Below, piece by piece: positions 17,108-25,302 of a DNA stretch of 64,000 bases. The translations under genes were made by a program, and so were the position numbers. Each line of letters begins with the position of its first letter. The first letter of the stretch is position 1. The DNA is from Calothrix sp. FI2-JRJ7 (GTDB lineage Bacteria; Cyanobacteriota; Cyanobacteriia; Cyanobacteriales; Nostocaceae). The stretch covers positions 62,001 through 126,000 of the forward strand of contig JAHHGX010000075.1 of NCBI GenBank assembly GCA_019359675.1, given 5' to 3'. The notes beneath the pieces are model-generated. The model worked only from the letters and a program-made list of their open reading frames with translations, had not been told where the DNA came from and did no database searches.

Positions 17108-18511
17108 TTCTAACGAATTAATCATCGTAGTCGCAGTACTTAGATATTTATCGTATTCGCTTTCGGTGGCAGAATAAGTCACTATATACGCAGTATTGTC
17201 TTTAACAGTCCAAACAGCTTTTCTTTTAATGCCTAGTTTATTATCTTTGCCAGAATAAACTACTTCATGAGTTTGCAGTGGTATATTGTGTAACGTGATA
17301 GACCGTGATTCGTGTATTTTTGCTTCAGGGAAAAACTGGATTATTTCGTTTACTTTTAAATTCGTATATTCTGATAATACAAGCGGTCGCTTCAAAGGCT
17401 GTACTTCAAATATTACCTCGGCGCCTGTATCTGAATTATTTCTGTCATAAGGGGAAAATCGAACTAGTTCACCTGTGGTTTTATCTTCGACTTCGTTTTT
17501 GACCCAATTTTGAGGATATTTAATTTTGATTGCGTAATTTAAATTTTCGTAAACAGAAAGATTAACTGGAAACAATAACAGTGGAGCAGTAATTAATTGC
17601 TGTATTATTTTATGCGTCACTGGTAAAACAGCTACTGAAATAATTAATATACTAATCACAGATACTGATGCGACTGTTTTTTTAGTCTTCCATAACGACT
17701 CTAATAGTGTGGGTTGTTCGAGCTTTGACAGTGCTTGTAAAACCTCTGGAACTGACTGATAGCGGTGCCGATGGTCACGGCAAACCATTTTATCTATAAT
17801 TGTTGCTAATTGGGGATTAATGCCCTGCTTATTCCAGACAACTTCGGGTTTTTTTTGTAGCGTATCAGGATTTATACCCGTTAGTCCTTGAATACAAGTC
17901 ATTCCCACAGCATAAATATCACTATTAAACTTCGGATTACCATCGCGCTGTTCTACAGGTGTATAACCAGGAGTACCAATTACTGTAATACCCTGACTTG
18001 TTTCCATTACCGCTGTGATTTCTTTAACGGCGCCGAAATCAATTAAAGTCATTTTATTATCAGATGCGCGTCGAATTAGATTTGCTGGCTTAACATCACG
18101 GTGAATAACTTGCTCTGTGTGAACAAACTCCAATATCTGTAACAAATCTTTTAAAAAATTAATAGCTTGCTCCTCGCTCCATTTTTGCCCTTTGGCTAAT
18201 TCTTTACTGAGGAGAGTTCCAGGAATATACTCTTGAACTAGGTAAAACTCTTGATTTTCCTCGAAATGCGCCAAAAGTCGTGGAATTTGGTCGTGAGTAC
18301 CGACTCTATATAGTACTTGAGCTTCACGCTCAAACAAACGCGCGGCAATTTCTAAAGACTCAGAATCTGTAAATATAGGCTTTAGCAGCTTGACAACACA
18401 GTGAGGATTCCCAGGTAAATCCATATCTTCAGCCAGATACGTCTCGCTAAATCCTCCTTTACCTAAGTCCCGGATAATTTGATAGCGTCCTCGGAGCTTT
18501 GTTTCCAACAT
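17099..18511 (-). CDS. Ser/Thr protein kinase with membrane anchor and PsbP-like extracytoplasmic domain
   Basis: 470 residues. A eukaryotic-type kinase domain (about 10-270) has the glycine loop GKGGFSETYLA, Lys41, HRDVKPANL with Asp139 and DFG at 158-160, so it should be active. One membrane segment follows (about 282-305). The C-terminal 145 residues (NYAIKIKYPQNW, then ending VTYSATESEYDKYLSTATTM) resemble PsbP-like domains and should face the periplasm or lumen. Inference: the outer domain senses something and the inner kinase reports it. The gene converges on the triple-receiver regulator with a 9-base overlap. Confidence 0.85.
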   Translation of the reverse strand: MLETKLRGRYQIIRDLGKGGFSETYLAEDMDLPGNPHCVVKLLKPIFTDSESLEIAARLFEREAQVLYRVGTHDQIPRLLAHFEENQEFYLVQEYIPGTLLSKELAKGQKWSEEQAINFLKDLLQILEFVHTEQVIHRDVKPANLIRRASDNKMTLIDFGAVKEITAVMETSQGITVIGTPGYTPVEQRDGNPKFNSDIYAVGMTCIQGLTGINPDTLQKKPEVVWNKQGINPQLATIIDKMVCRDHRHRYQSVPEVLQALSKLEQPTLLESLWKTKKTVASVSVISILIISVAVLPVTHKIIQQLITAPLLLFPVNLSVYENLNYAIKIKYPQNWVKNEVEDKTTGELVRFSPYDRNNSDTGAEVIFEVQPLKRPLVLSEYTNLKVNEIIQFFPEAKIHESRSITLHNIPLQTHEVVYSGKDNKLGIKRKAVWTVKDNTAYIVTYSATESEYDKYLSTATTMINSLELL

Positions 18512-18661
18512 CGAATTTACCTAGCATCGCAGACGTTTTGCTCGCAGTTGTCAATCCTACGTTCGATTTCGATTGTTACACACATTTTTATCGAGCGACA
18601 GTTTTTTCGGAACCATTAAGCCTATATTTTTGAAGCATTGTTAGTAAATGTTACCCTCACC

Positions 18662-18684
18662 ATTTTAATATTGAATATTAAAAT
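18662..18684. promoter_or_regulatory. Perfect AT-rich palindrome, possible operator
   Basis: ATTTTAATATT, G, AATATTAAAAT: 11-base arms with exact symmetry, 12 bases before the malic enzyme start codon, where it would cover the ribosome site or the transcript leader. It could be a repressor site or an mRNA hairpin. Confidence 0.4.
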
Positions 18685-18696
18685 CTAACAGAGAGC

Positions 18697-20088
18697 ATGG
18701 CAGACCTCACACCTAATTCGAGTTTTAGTTTAACGATTCGGCTAGAAATTCCCAACCGCGTGGGAATGCTTGCTACCGTTACAAAAGCAATTGCTACAAG
18801 TGGTGGTAATTTTGGGCAAATTGATTTAATCGAGCAAACGCGGGCAATTTCGACTCGTGATATTACCGTTGATGCTGCTTCTACTGAACATGCAGAAACG
18901 ATAGTACAAGCGGTAAAAGCTTTGCCCGACATTAAAGTTATTGATGTGTATGACCGCACGTTTAATTTGCATCGCGGTGGCAAAATTAGTATTACCAGCC
19001 GAATTCAGCTTAAAAGCGTATCAGATTTAGCAATGGCTTATACTCCTGGAGTCGGGAGAGTTTGCCGTGCTATCGCTGAAAATCCGGATGATGTTTACAA
19101 CTTTACCATTAAACGAAATACTGTTGCCATTGTTACAGATGGAAGTGCCGTATTAGGGTTAGGTAATTTAGGTGCAGAAGCATCTTTACCTGTAATGGAA
19201 GGTAAAGCAATGCTATTTAAAGAATTTGCTGGTATTGATGCTTTCCCCATATGTTTGGCAACACAGGATACCGATGAAATTGTCCGTACAGTTAAAAATT
19301 TAGCCCCAGTTTTTGGAGGTGTAAATTTAGAGGATATTGCTGCTCCCCGTTGTTTTGAGATTGAGCGCATATTACGCGAAGAATTAGATATTCCGGTTTT
19401 TCACGACGACCAGCACGGTACAGCGATTGTAACTTTAGCTGCACTATATAACGCCTTAAAATTAGTGCAAAAGCCGATGCAAAAAATCCGCATTGTAATA
19501 AATGGTGCAGGCGCGGCAGGTGTAGCAATTGCGCGCTTACTCAAAAAAGCAGGTGCCGAAACTATATTGATGTGTGACTCTAAAGGAATCCTTTCCACAA
19601 GTCGCACCGATTTAAACGAGGAAAAACGCGAGTTTGCCGTTAAAGCCCAAGGAACACTTGCAGGCGCCATTCAAGGAGCAGATGTATTTATAGGAGTTAG
19701 CGCACCCGGTGTATTAACTCCAGAAATGGTACGTTCAATGGCTAAAGATTCTATTGTTTTTGCAATGGCAAACCCCATCCCTGAAATTCAACCTGAATTA
19801 GTAAGTTCAGATGTAGCGGTAATGGCAACAGGACGCAGCGACTACCCTAACCAAATTAATAACGTGTTAGCATTCCCAGGAGTATTTCGAGGCGCCTTAG
19901 ATTGTCGGGCAAAATCAATAACTACATCAATGTATTTAGAAGCAGCAAACGCTATCGCTTCTTTAGTCAACCCCAAAGACTTAAGTAAAGAGCATATAGT
20001 ACCATCTGTTTTTGATGAACGTGTAGCAGGCGCCGTTGCAGCAGCAGTTCAGCGCGCGGCACGTAATGAAGGGATTGCCAGGAGTTAG
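18697..20088 (+). CDS. NAD(P)-dependent malic enzyme with N-terminal ACT domain
   Basis: 463 residues. Catalyses oxidative decarboxylation of malate to pyruvate and CO2. An ACT domain (about 8-85; SFSLTIRLEIPNRVGMLATV) of the type that binds amino acids precedes the malic enzyme core: AYTPGVGRVCRAI, the metal-site region FHDDQHGTA, and the nucleotide fold GAGAAGVAIARLL near 270; the C-terminal VFDERVAGAVAAAVQ is typical of the short bacterial form. Allosteric control through the ACT part is known in style for the family but not shown here. A perfect palindrome lies just upstream. Confidence 0.9.
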   Translation: MADLTPNSSFSLTIRLEIPNRVGMLATVTKAIATSGGNFGQIDLIEQTRAISTRDITVDAASTEHAETIVQAVKALPDIKVIDVYDRTFNLHRGGKISITSRIQLKSVSDLAMAYTPGVGRVCRAIAENPDDVYNFTIKRNTVAIVTDGSAVLGLGNLGAEASLPVMEGKAMLFKEFAGIDAFPICLATQDTDEIVRTVKNLAPVFGGVNLEDIAAPRCFEIERILREELDIPVFHDDQHGTAIVTLAALYNALKLVQKPMQKIRIVINGAGAAGVAIARLLKKAGAETILMCDSKGILSTSRTDLNEEKREFAVKAQGTLAGAIQGADVFIGVSAPGVLTPEMVRSMAKDSIVFAMANPIPEIQPELVSSDVAVMATGRSDYPNQINNVLAFPGVFRGALDCRAKSITTSMYLEAANAIASLVNPKDLSKEHIVPSVFDERVAGAVAAAVQRAARNEGIARS

Positions 20089-20091
20089 CAG

Positions 20092-20155
20092 GTAGGGTGC
20101 GTGACGCTATAGCAATTGTGGAAAAAAACGAATGATCTAATAGCGTCACGCACAG
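20092..20155. repeat. Family C inverted repeat (GTAGGGTGCGTGACGC)
   Basis: GTAGGGTGCGTGACGCTAT at the left, ATAGCGTCACGCAC at the right. Other copies are at 38271-38339 and 42038-42102. It begins 3 bases after the malic enzyme stop and may serve as its transcript end. Confidence 0.75.
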
Positions 20156-20197
20156 GAGCGAGGAGCGGAGTAACAAATCCTAACTTAACTCCTTTGG

Positions 20198-20297
20198 TTA
20201 TACTTGGGGTACTGCTGGTTGATTTTGTTGCATGACTCTGATCAAAAACCTTAATGCTTCATTAACAGCATCGGCATTGGGAAACGGGCGCCCCTTA
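20198..20297 (-). pseudogene. C-terminal remnant of an unrecognised protein
   Basis: Read on the minus strand, the frame HKGRPFPNADAVNEALRFL continues to a stop at 20198-20200 (about 32 residues, ending QNQPAVPQV). It has no start and its left edge abuts the family D repeat at 20298. The amino-acid pattern looks like genuine coding sequence, but I cannot name the parent. Confidence 0.35.
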
Positions 20298-20331
20298 TGT
20301 AGAGACATTCTTTCAATCGCGTCTCTACACA
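20298..20331. repeat. Family D repeat (GTAGAGAC...GTCTCTAC)
   Basis: GTAGAGACATTC and GCGTCTCTACA form an imperfect inverted repeat. The family also occurs at 25024, 27834, 28102 and 42603. Confidence 0.65.
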
Positions 20332-20361
20332 ATTTTAGAAAATATTATGAGTAATGAGTAA

Positions 20362-20377
20362 GGTGGCTTATGCCACC
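20362..20377 (-). terminator. Short hairpin downstream of the creatininase gene
   Basis: GGTGGC, TTAT, GCCACC: a 6-bp stem 10 bases beyond the stop codon of the minus-strand gene. No clear T run, so a terminator role is tentative; it may be another small repeat. Confidence 0.35.
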
Positions 20378-20386
20378 CTACAATTC

Positions 20387-21130
20387 CTAACTATTTACAA
20401 ATTCTAAATAGCTATTACTAAGTTCTTTGACAGCAGCATCGTAAAACTGCTTTCCATGTTCGGGTGTTGCTAGAGCAGGGTTGGAACCCATGCGTCCATC
20501 GGGGTAACGGCGCCGAAAATCTGTGGCGCCGTAAATTTTGTGTTCTTTACCTACTTCTTCAGATAAAGGCGCCGCTTTTATTGCTTCTGGGTAAATATAT
20601 TGTGTGAGTGCAACTTCGCTGGGGGTTGCGTGAGAACCTTCTTGATCCCCGTATAATTCGTGCGCTAATTTCAATACCTCGCGACACATAAACCAGTTTG
20701 CAACTTGGCACTGAACCAGACTTGCATCGGGTATTTGTAGTTCTTCTAAATAGACGTAAGTCTCTGAAAATGCCGCTTTAAGTGTGGCGATGTTGCCACC
20801 ATGCCCATTAATAAAATAAAACTTGCGAAAACCAGCTTTTGTCAAGCAAGTTACATAGTCACGTATGACTTGAATAATTGTACTCGGACGCAGGCTAATT
20901 GTACCTGGAAAAGCAGTGTGATGTAGTGCCATTCCTACATTTATTGTAGGCGCCACTATTGCGTGCGTTGCTTCACCAACACCCTTAGATACGGCTTCAG
21001 CACATATTGCATCGGTACCAATTAATCCTGTCGGTCCATGTTGTTCGGTAGAACCTATGGGTAAAATAATGCCTTGCGACTGCTGTAAATAAGCTTCAAC
21101 TTCTTGCCATGTACTTAAATGTAGCAACAT
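20387..21130 (-). CDS. Creatininase-family amidohydrolase
   Basis: 247 residues of the creatininase/MftE/FAPy-deformylase superfamily, metal-dependent amide hydrolases. Visible metal-binding signatures are GSTEQHGPTGLIGTDA near residue 26 and the segment FINGHGGNIATL near 108, plus a later EGSHATPSEVALTQ stretch. The reaction cannot be read from sequence: members act on creatinine, formamidopyrimidines or peptide precursors. The gene is single, with repeats on its downstream side. No rSAM or mycofactocin-type gene is nearby. Confidence 0.85.
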   Translation of the reverse strand: MLLHLSTWQEVEAYLQQSQGIILPIGSTEQHGPTGLIGTDAICAEAVSKGVGEATHAIVAPTINVGMALHHTAFPGTISLRPSTIIQVIRDYVTCLTKAGFRKFYFINGHGGNIATLKAAFSETYVYLEELQIPDASLVQCQVANWFMCREVLKLAHELYGDQEGSHATPSEVALTQYIYPEAIKAAPLSEEVGKEHKIYGATDFRRRYPDGRMGSNPALATPEHGKQFYDAAVKELSNSYLEFVNS

Positions 21131-21209
21131 TTTATATCAGCATCCTCGTGACTATTGCTCTTGGGTATCTCTATCACGATTATGCACGCTACAAAGCTTT
21201 AATTGAATT

Positions 21210-21569
21210 TTAGCAGTATGATTGAATATCCTCTCCACACTTGTCTACTAGATAGCATAAAGCACGGAAGCGCAAACCTACGAACTGGTCGTACAAAGGA
21301 TTCAACTTGCACATTGGGGGAATATGAGCTATCTTACGACCAAAAAGGGTGATGTCACGCTCGAATGGACATTGTGCGGGAATTAGTTTAGCGATTAGTT
21401 TCGCAAATTTACGGTTTTGAATTTCTAATGAATCAAGCTTGTTACGCAGTGGTTGCAACAAATCAATTTTCTTTGTCGCGAATAATTCTTTTTTAATAGA
21501 TTGCTTGGCTTCTGTAACACCTTCGACAAAAGCAGGAACGATAATGTGGGTTTTATTAGTTGTAATCAT
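21210..21569 (-). CDS. Mo-dependent nitrogenase C-terminal domain protein
   Basis: 119 residues. The C-terminal half (KLIPAQCPFERDITLFGRKI, then HIPPMCKLNPLYDQFVGLRF and RALCYLVDKCG) is the short Cys-containing module that Pfam names Mo-nitro_C, common as small proteins in cyanobacteria. Despite the name, this is not a nitrogenase subunit, and its function is unknown. The N-terminal half is a helical extension. It is read divergently from the long intergenic region before the monooxygenase gene. Confidence 0.75.
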   Translation of the reverse strand: MITTNKTHIIVPAFVEGVTEAKQSIKKELFATKKIDLLQPLRNKLDSLEIQNRKFAKLIAKLIPAQCPFERDITLFGRKIAHIPPMCKLNPLYDQFVGLRFRALCYLVDKCGEDIQSYC

Positions 21570-21873
21570 AGTAGCGACTTTCTCCTGGTCTGGGTTTGCG
21601 GTTATTCAATCCACGCATTTTAACTTTAGTTATTCTCAATATCAGTTTGATTAACAAGCAATATAGGCGCCGATGCAAAGCAAACTAAATATATGGAATT
21701 CGTTTGAAATTTGTGAATTAACAGTAATTTAATCTGAGCATCAGGACATGAACTGTCCCGCTCAATACAAAATAACAAAAAAACTTCACAAATGTCATTA
21801 GTTTGATTATTTATTACTGATATATCTTATAGTTCTGTCATATCTCAAGTTTAGCCATGCTGTTATAAAACCA

Positions 21874-21954
21874 ACCATATCTTATGGTAGTATTTACCCG
21901 ACCTAAAGAGCCGGATGTCCTATACTGCGGGTATATCTTGGGGGTAAGCTCTTT
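21874..21954 (+). ncRNA. Candidate structured RNA with an H-type pseudoknot
   Basis: In the 746-base gene-free stretch 21570-22315 three nested pairings stand out: ACCATA/TATGGT (21874-21888); TATAC/GTATA (21921-21935); and two crossing stems, TTACCC 21894-21899 with GGGTAA 21942-21947, and AAAGAGC 21905-21911 with GCTCTTT 21948-21954. The 3' strands of the crossing stems are contiguous, as in an H-type pseudoknot with stacked stems; they could also be alternatives. I match it to no known riboswitch. It ends 360 bases before the monooxygenase start. The rest of the stretch shows only AT-rich sequence and a GTAACGGAT tandem near 22210. Confidence 0.3.
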
Positions 21955-22315
21955 GATGGAAATTGATTATATGTGATAAATTTTTAGATAAAATGTATCG
22001 CGGGTTACATTTTGTAATAATTTAGATTAGCTAATACGAAGTCTAAGGGAAAAGAAATAACTACAGGTGAATATAGTTATTTATCTTCTTTATGAAAGGG
22101 TTAAATTGAACAATATAAAATTAATTTATTAATTTGGTAAAATTAACTGCTCTAACGGTAGATGTGTTGAGAGTCTTCTGCTTGAGGGTAGAGTTGGCAA
22201 CAGATATTGTAACGGATGTAACGGATGAGTTTTTTATCGCGCGGTATTAACATCTATGCTGCTAAAATGGCTTGAGCATAAAAAAAGTTGATTTCAATCA
22301 ACAAATTATATAAAT

Positions 22316-23500
22316 ATGTATACAAATACGCAAGAAAAAATCAAAGTTAACAAAATTGCTATTATTGGTGCAGGTCTAGGTGGTTTGGCTTGTGCTATTG
22401 CCCTGAGAAAACTTGGATATGATGTGCAAGTTTATGAAAAAGCTAGAGATTTTCGTCCAGTTGGTGGTGGTTTTGGTTTGCTGCCAAATGGCTTAAAGTG
22501 TCTTGATGCAATAGAACCGGGAATTATATCCTTGATTAGAAACTCTGCTTGCGAGGTTAGTCAAACTGTTTTAAAAAATAATCAGGGTGAAACAATAAGA
22601 ACAAATAAAAGTGCTAGATATCAAGATAAATACGGTTTACCACTAATAACTGTGTGGTGGTGGCATCTACAGCAAATTTTGGCATCAAAAGTTCCAGAGA
22701 ATAAGATTCATCTCAATCATCGTTGTATCGGTTTTACACAGGATGATAATGGTGTAGATATATATTTTGATGATGATAAGAAAGTACGTGCCGATTTGTT
22801 GATAGGCGCCGATGGTATAAACTCTGCTGTTAGAGAAACTCTTTTTAAGGACGGTAAAGCTCGTTACTTAGGTAGTATGTCTTGGCGCGCGGTTATTAAA
22901 TGCGACCAACAGTTACTAAACCCTGGAGAATTAGGGTTTGTCAAAAGTGATAGAGAATTTATGTATCTGCTAAACTTAGGTAATGGTCATTTTTCTTGGT
23001 TGTATCGGCAGCTATTACCAGATTTTTCTCTTTCTCCAAATTTAGATGTAGCGAAATCTGAGGTTTTGAGTAAAATTGCTCATTGGGGAAAACCATTACA
23101 ACAACTTGTAGAAATGACACCTTCTGAAAGAATATTGGAAGCACCCATTTGTGACAGACTACCTTTAGATACTTGGAGTACTGGTCGAGTTACTTTATTA
23201 GGTGATGCTGCACATCCAATGGCGCCTGCTTTGGCACAAGGAACAAATACTACCTTTGAAGATGTTTGTGAACTTGCTTGGTGTTTCGCTCAATATAAAA
23301 ATATATCTGAAGCTTTTAATAATTATGAACGGCGGCGTATCGAACGCACGCGAATTATTCAAAACCGCAGTGCTGAGGGTGAAATGGATAACTATAAAAC
23401 TGAGGAAGAAAAATCTCCTTCTCTTGTACTGCAACAATTACAAATGAGCAACGAAGAATTTCAAGATTGGATTTTGAGCTACCAACCACCAACTATATAG
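22316..23500 (+). CDS. FAD-dependent monooxygenase (UbiH/HpxO type)
   Basis: 394 residues, single-component flavoprotein aromatic or alkene hydroxylase type. The FAD Rossmann motif is GAGLGGLACAIALRK near residue 18, the DG motif is LLIGADGINSAVR near 161 and the second FAD motif is TLLGDAAHPMAPALAQG near 293. It uses NAD(P)H and O2; the substrate is unknown. It is followed after 107 bases by an AraC regulator and then a DUF3291 gene, all on one strand, a layout that suggests an inducible small-molecule oxidation cassette. Zeaxanthin-epoxidase-like or urate-hydroxylase-like functions are alternatives. Confidence 0.85.
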   Translation: MYTNTQEKIKVNKIAIIGAGLGGLACAIALRKLGYDVQVYEKARDFRPVGGGFGLLPNGLKCLDAIEPGIISLIRNSACEVSQTVLKNNQGETIRTNKSARYQDKYGLPLITVWWWHLQQILASKVPENKIHLNHRCIGFTQDDNGVDIYFDDDKKVRADLLIGADGINSAVRETLFKDGKARYLGSMSWRAVIKCDQQLLNPGELGFVKSDREFMYLLNLGNGHFSWLYRQLLPDFSLSPNLDVAKSEVLSKIAHWGKPLQQLVEMTPSERILEAPICDRLPLDTWSTGRVTLLGDAAHPMAPALAQGTNTTFEDVCELAWCFAQYKNISEAFNNYERRRIERTRIIQNRSAEGEMDNYKTEEEKSPSLVLQQLQMSNEEFQDWILSYQPPTI

Positions 23501-23607
23501 TTTATGGGAACAAGCCAAAGCGAATCCAAAGTTGTCGTGCTGCTCGTACTCATGTTACTAAAATCTGGTAAAAGCTGACTTTTGTATTAAAACGTACTAT
23601 TGCTTTT

Positions 23608-24453
23608 ATGTCTTTAACTTGTGGCAGTACAAAATTAAGCTTAATTCCAGAGTTTGATAATTTGGAGTTGTTTCAAGCAAAATCTATTCATTATACTTAT
23701 GCTCGCCACTCTCATCCAGAGTATTCAATAGGTATTATTGAGGCTGGGGTGGGAGGTAATTATTATCAAGGTTCTACATATTTGGCGCCTCCAGGAAGCA
23801 TTATTTTAATGAATCCAGATGAAGCTCACACAGGTTATTCTGCTAATAATCTGCCACTGACTTATCGAATGCTTTATCCAAGCGTTAATATAATCAAACA
23901 ACTGGCTAAAGAAATTCAGGTGTGTGAATTTCCTTATTTTAAAGAAGCTTTTATAAAAAATGATGTTTTGGCTAAAAACATTTATGACCTGCACGCAGTC
24001 CTTGAGCAGTCACAAAACCAGCTAGAACGACAATCAATGTTGGTAGAAGTTGTATCAGCAATTCTTATTCATTATGCTGATATTAATATTAGATTAGATA
24101 AACTTGGTAAAGAACAACGTATTGTTAATTTAATTAAAGAATATCTGTATGATAATTTTAGTTCTAATATTTCGCTTGAAGACTTGGTAAAACTAACAAA
24201 TTTAAACCGCTATTACTTAATTCGTCTGTTTCGCAAAGTAGTTGGGATGGCGCCTTATGCTTATTTAAATCAGATTCGTGTCGAAAAAGCAAAACAATTT
24301 TTATCCAAAGGTATTGCCATTGCTGATGTCGCATTGAGTGTAGGGATGTCAGATCAAAGCCATTTGAATCGTCACTTCAAACGAATTGTAGGTGTTACAC
24401 CAGGTTATTACCGCCGTATGATGTCAACATCGTTCAAGACAAAGCCACATTGA
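23608..24453 (+). CDS. AraC-family transcriptional regulator
   Basis: 281 residues. An N-terminal cupin-like ligand-binding domain (about 15-150; YARHSHPEYSIGIIEAGVGG, with PPGSIILMNPDEAHTG) precedes a double helix-turn-helix (about 180-275; SLEDLVKLTNLNRYYLIRLF and DVALSVGMSDQSHLNRHFKR). The His residues of the cupin could bind ligand or metal. It lies between the monooxygenase and the DUF3291 gene and is the natural candidate to control them; autoregulation of the cassette is inference. Confidence 0.9.
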   Translation: MSLTCGSTKLSLIPEFDNLELFQAKSIHYTYARHSHPEYSIGIIEAGVGGNYYQGSTYLAPPGSIILMNPDEAHTGYSANNLPLTYRMLYPSVNIIKQLAKEIQVCEFPYFKEAFIKNDVLAKNIYDLHAVLEQSQNQLERQSMLVEVVSAILIHYADINIRLDKLGKEQRIVNLIKEYLYDNFSSNISLEDLVKLTNLNRYYLIRLFRKVVGMAPYAYLNQIRVEKAKQFLSKGIAIADVALSVGMSDQSHLNRHFKRIVGVTPGYYRRMMSTSFKTKPH

Positions 24454-24499
24454 TTTTTAGATACTTCAGGTCGTAGCTTTCAAACGGGAAGGGCAAACT

Positions 24500-24985
24500 A
24501 TGACTGTAAATACATCCAACTTGACACATAATGAGTATCATTTAGCACAAATAAATATAGCTTTGATGAAAGCTCCCTTAGAAGACCCCGTAATGGCTGA
24601 GTTTGCTGCTGCACTTGAAGAGGTAAATGCAATTGCTGATAAGAGTCCAGGTTTTGTTTGGAGATTACAAACACCTTCAGGCAACGCGACTGATATTCGA
24701 GCTTACCCTGATTCTAGAATGCTTGTTAATTTATCTGTTTGGCAAAGTGTAGAGTCGCTCAAAGCATATGTCTATCAAAGCTTACATGGTAAGTTTTTTA
24801 TTCAACGTCGTAAATGGTTTGAGAAATACCAAGGGGAGCATTTTTGTATGTGGTGGGTTCCTGCTGGTTATTTGCCAACAGTATCCGAGGGGAAAGCAAA
24901 GCTAGAATATCTTGCTTTGCATGGTGACTCACCTGAATCTTTTACCTTTGTAAAAACTTATTTGGCGCCTAATATTGTTGTGTAG
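24500..24985 (+). CDS. DUF3291-domain protein
   Basis: 161 residues. YHLAQINIALMKAPLEDP, the segment SPGFVWRLQTPSG, LVNLSVWQSVESLKAYVY and CMWWVPAGYLP are characteristic of DUF3291, a ferredoxin-like alpha/beta barrel related in fold to dimeric monooxygenase or dehydratase ABM-type domains. No catalytic residue is established. It follows the AraC regulator by 46 bases with an AAGGG-like ribosome site. The pairing with a flavin monooxygenase hints that it binds or acts on the same compound (inference). Confidence 0.8.
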   Translation: MTVNTSNLTHNEYHLAQINIALMKAPLEDPVMAEFAAALEEVNAIADKSPGFVWRLQTPSGNATDIRAYPDSRMLVNLSVWQSVESLKAYVYQSLHGKFFIQRRKWFEKYQGEHFCMWWVPAGYLPTVSEGKAKLEYLALHGDSPESFTFVKTYLAPNIVV

Positions 24986-25023
24986 GCTGTTGATGGTGCG
25001 TTACAGTTATGATAATTTAAATT

Positions 25024-25051
25024 GTAAAGACGCGATATATCGCGTCTCTAC
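25024..25051. repeat. Family D repeat (GTAAAGACGCGATATATCGCGTCTCTAC)
   Basis: An almost perfect palindrome of 28 bases 39 bases after the DUF3291 stop; it could terminate that transcript. Confidence 0.7.
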
Positions 25052-25053
25052 AT

Positions 25054-25263
25054 CTACATATTTTTACTTTCAATTCTTTTTAATATATCTTCTTGTGAAC
25101 GTTGTTCTACTTCTTGAAGAATTTCTAAAATCTCAACAACTCTATTTCTCTAATCAAGAAAATCTCTAGTTAGAGGCAGAAATAGCCCAAACATTCTATC
25201 CTGTCTTTTATAAGTCCATACAGATACTTCCTCAACTACATTTCTTTGGCGCCAAAAAATAAC
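25054..25263 (-). pseudogene. Unrecognised coding remnant with an internal stop
   Basis: One minus-strand frame reads VEEVSVWTYKRQDRMFGLFL, PLTRDFLD, a TAG, then RNRVVEILEILQEVEQRSQE and on to a stop at 25054. The amphipathic pattern continues across the stop, as in a decayed gene. It is enclosed by a family D repeat on one side and a hairpin on the other. Parent protein unknown. Confidence 0.35.
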
Positions 25264-25271
25264 GAATCACT

Positions 25272-25292
25272 GCACAGGCGAGACGCCTGTGC
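25272..25292 (-). terminator. GC-rich hairpin downstream of mfd
   Basis: GCACAGGCG, AGA, CGCCTGTGC: a perfect 9-bp stem with a 3-base loop 10 bases beyond the mfd stop. It lacks a strong T run, so it may be a repeat that also ends transcription. Confidence 0.5.
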
Positions 25293-25302
25293 TACATATT
25301 AT

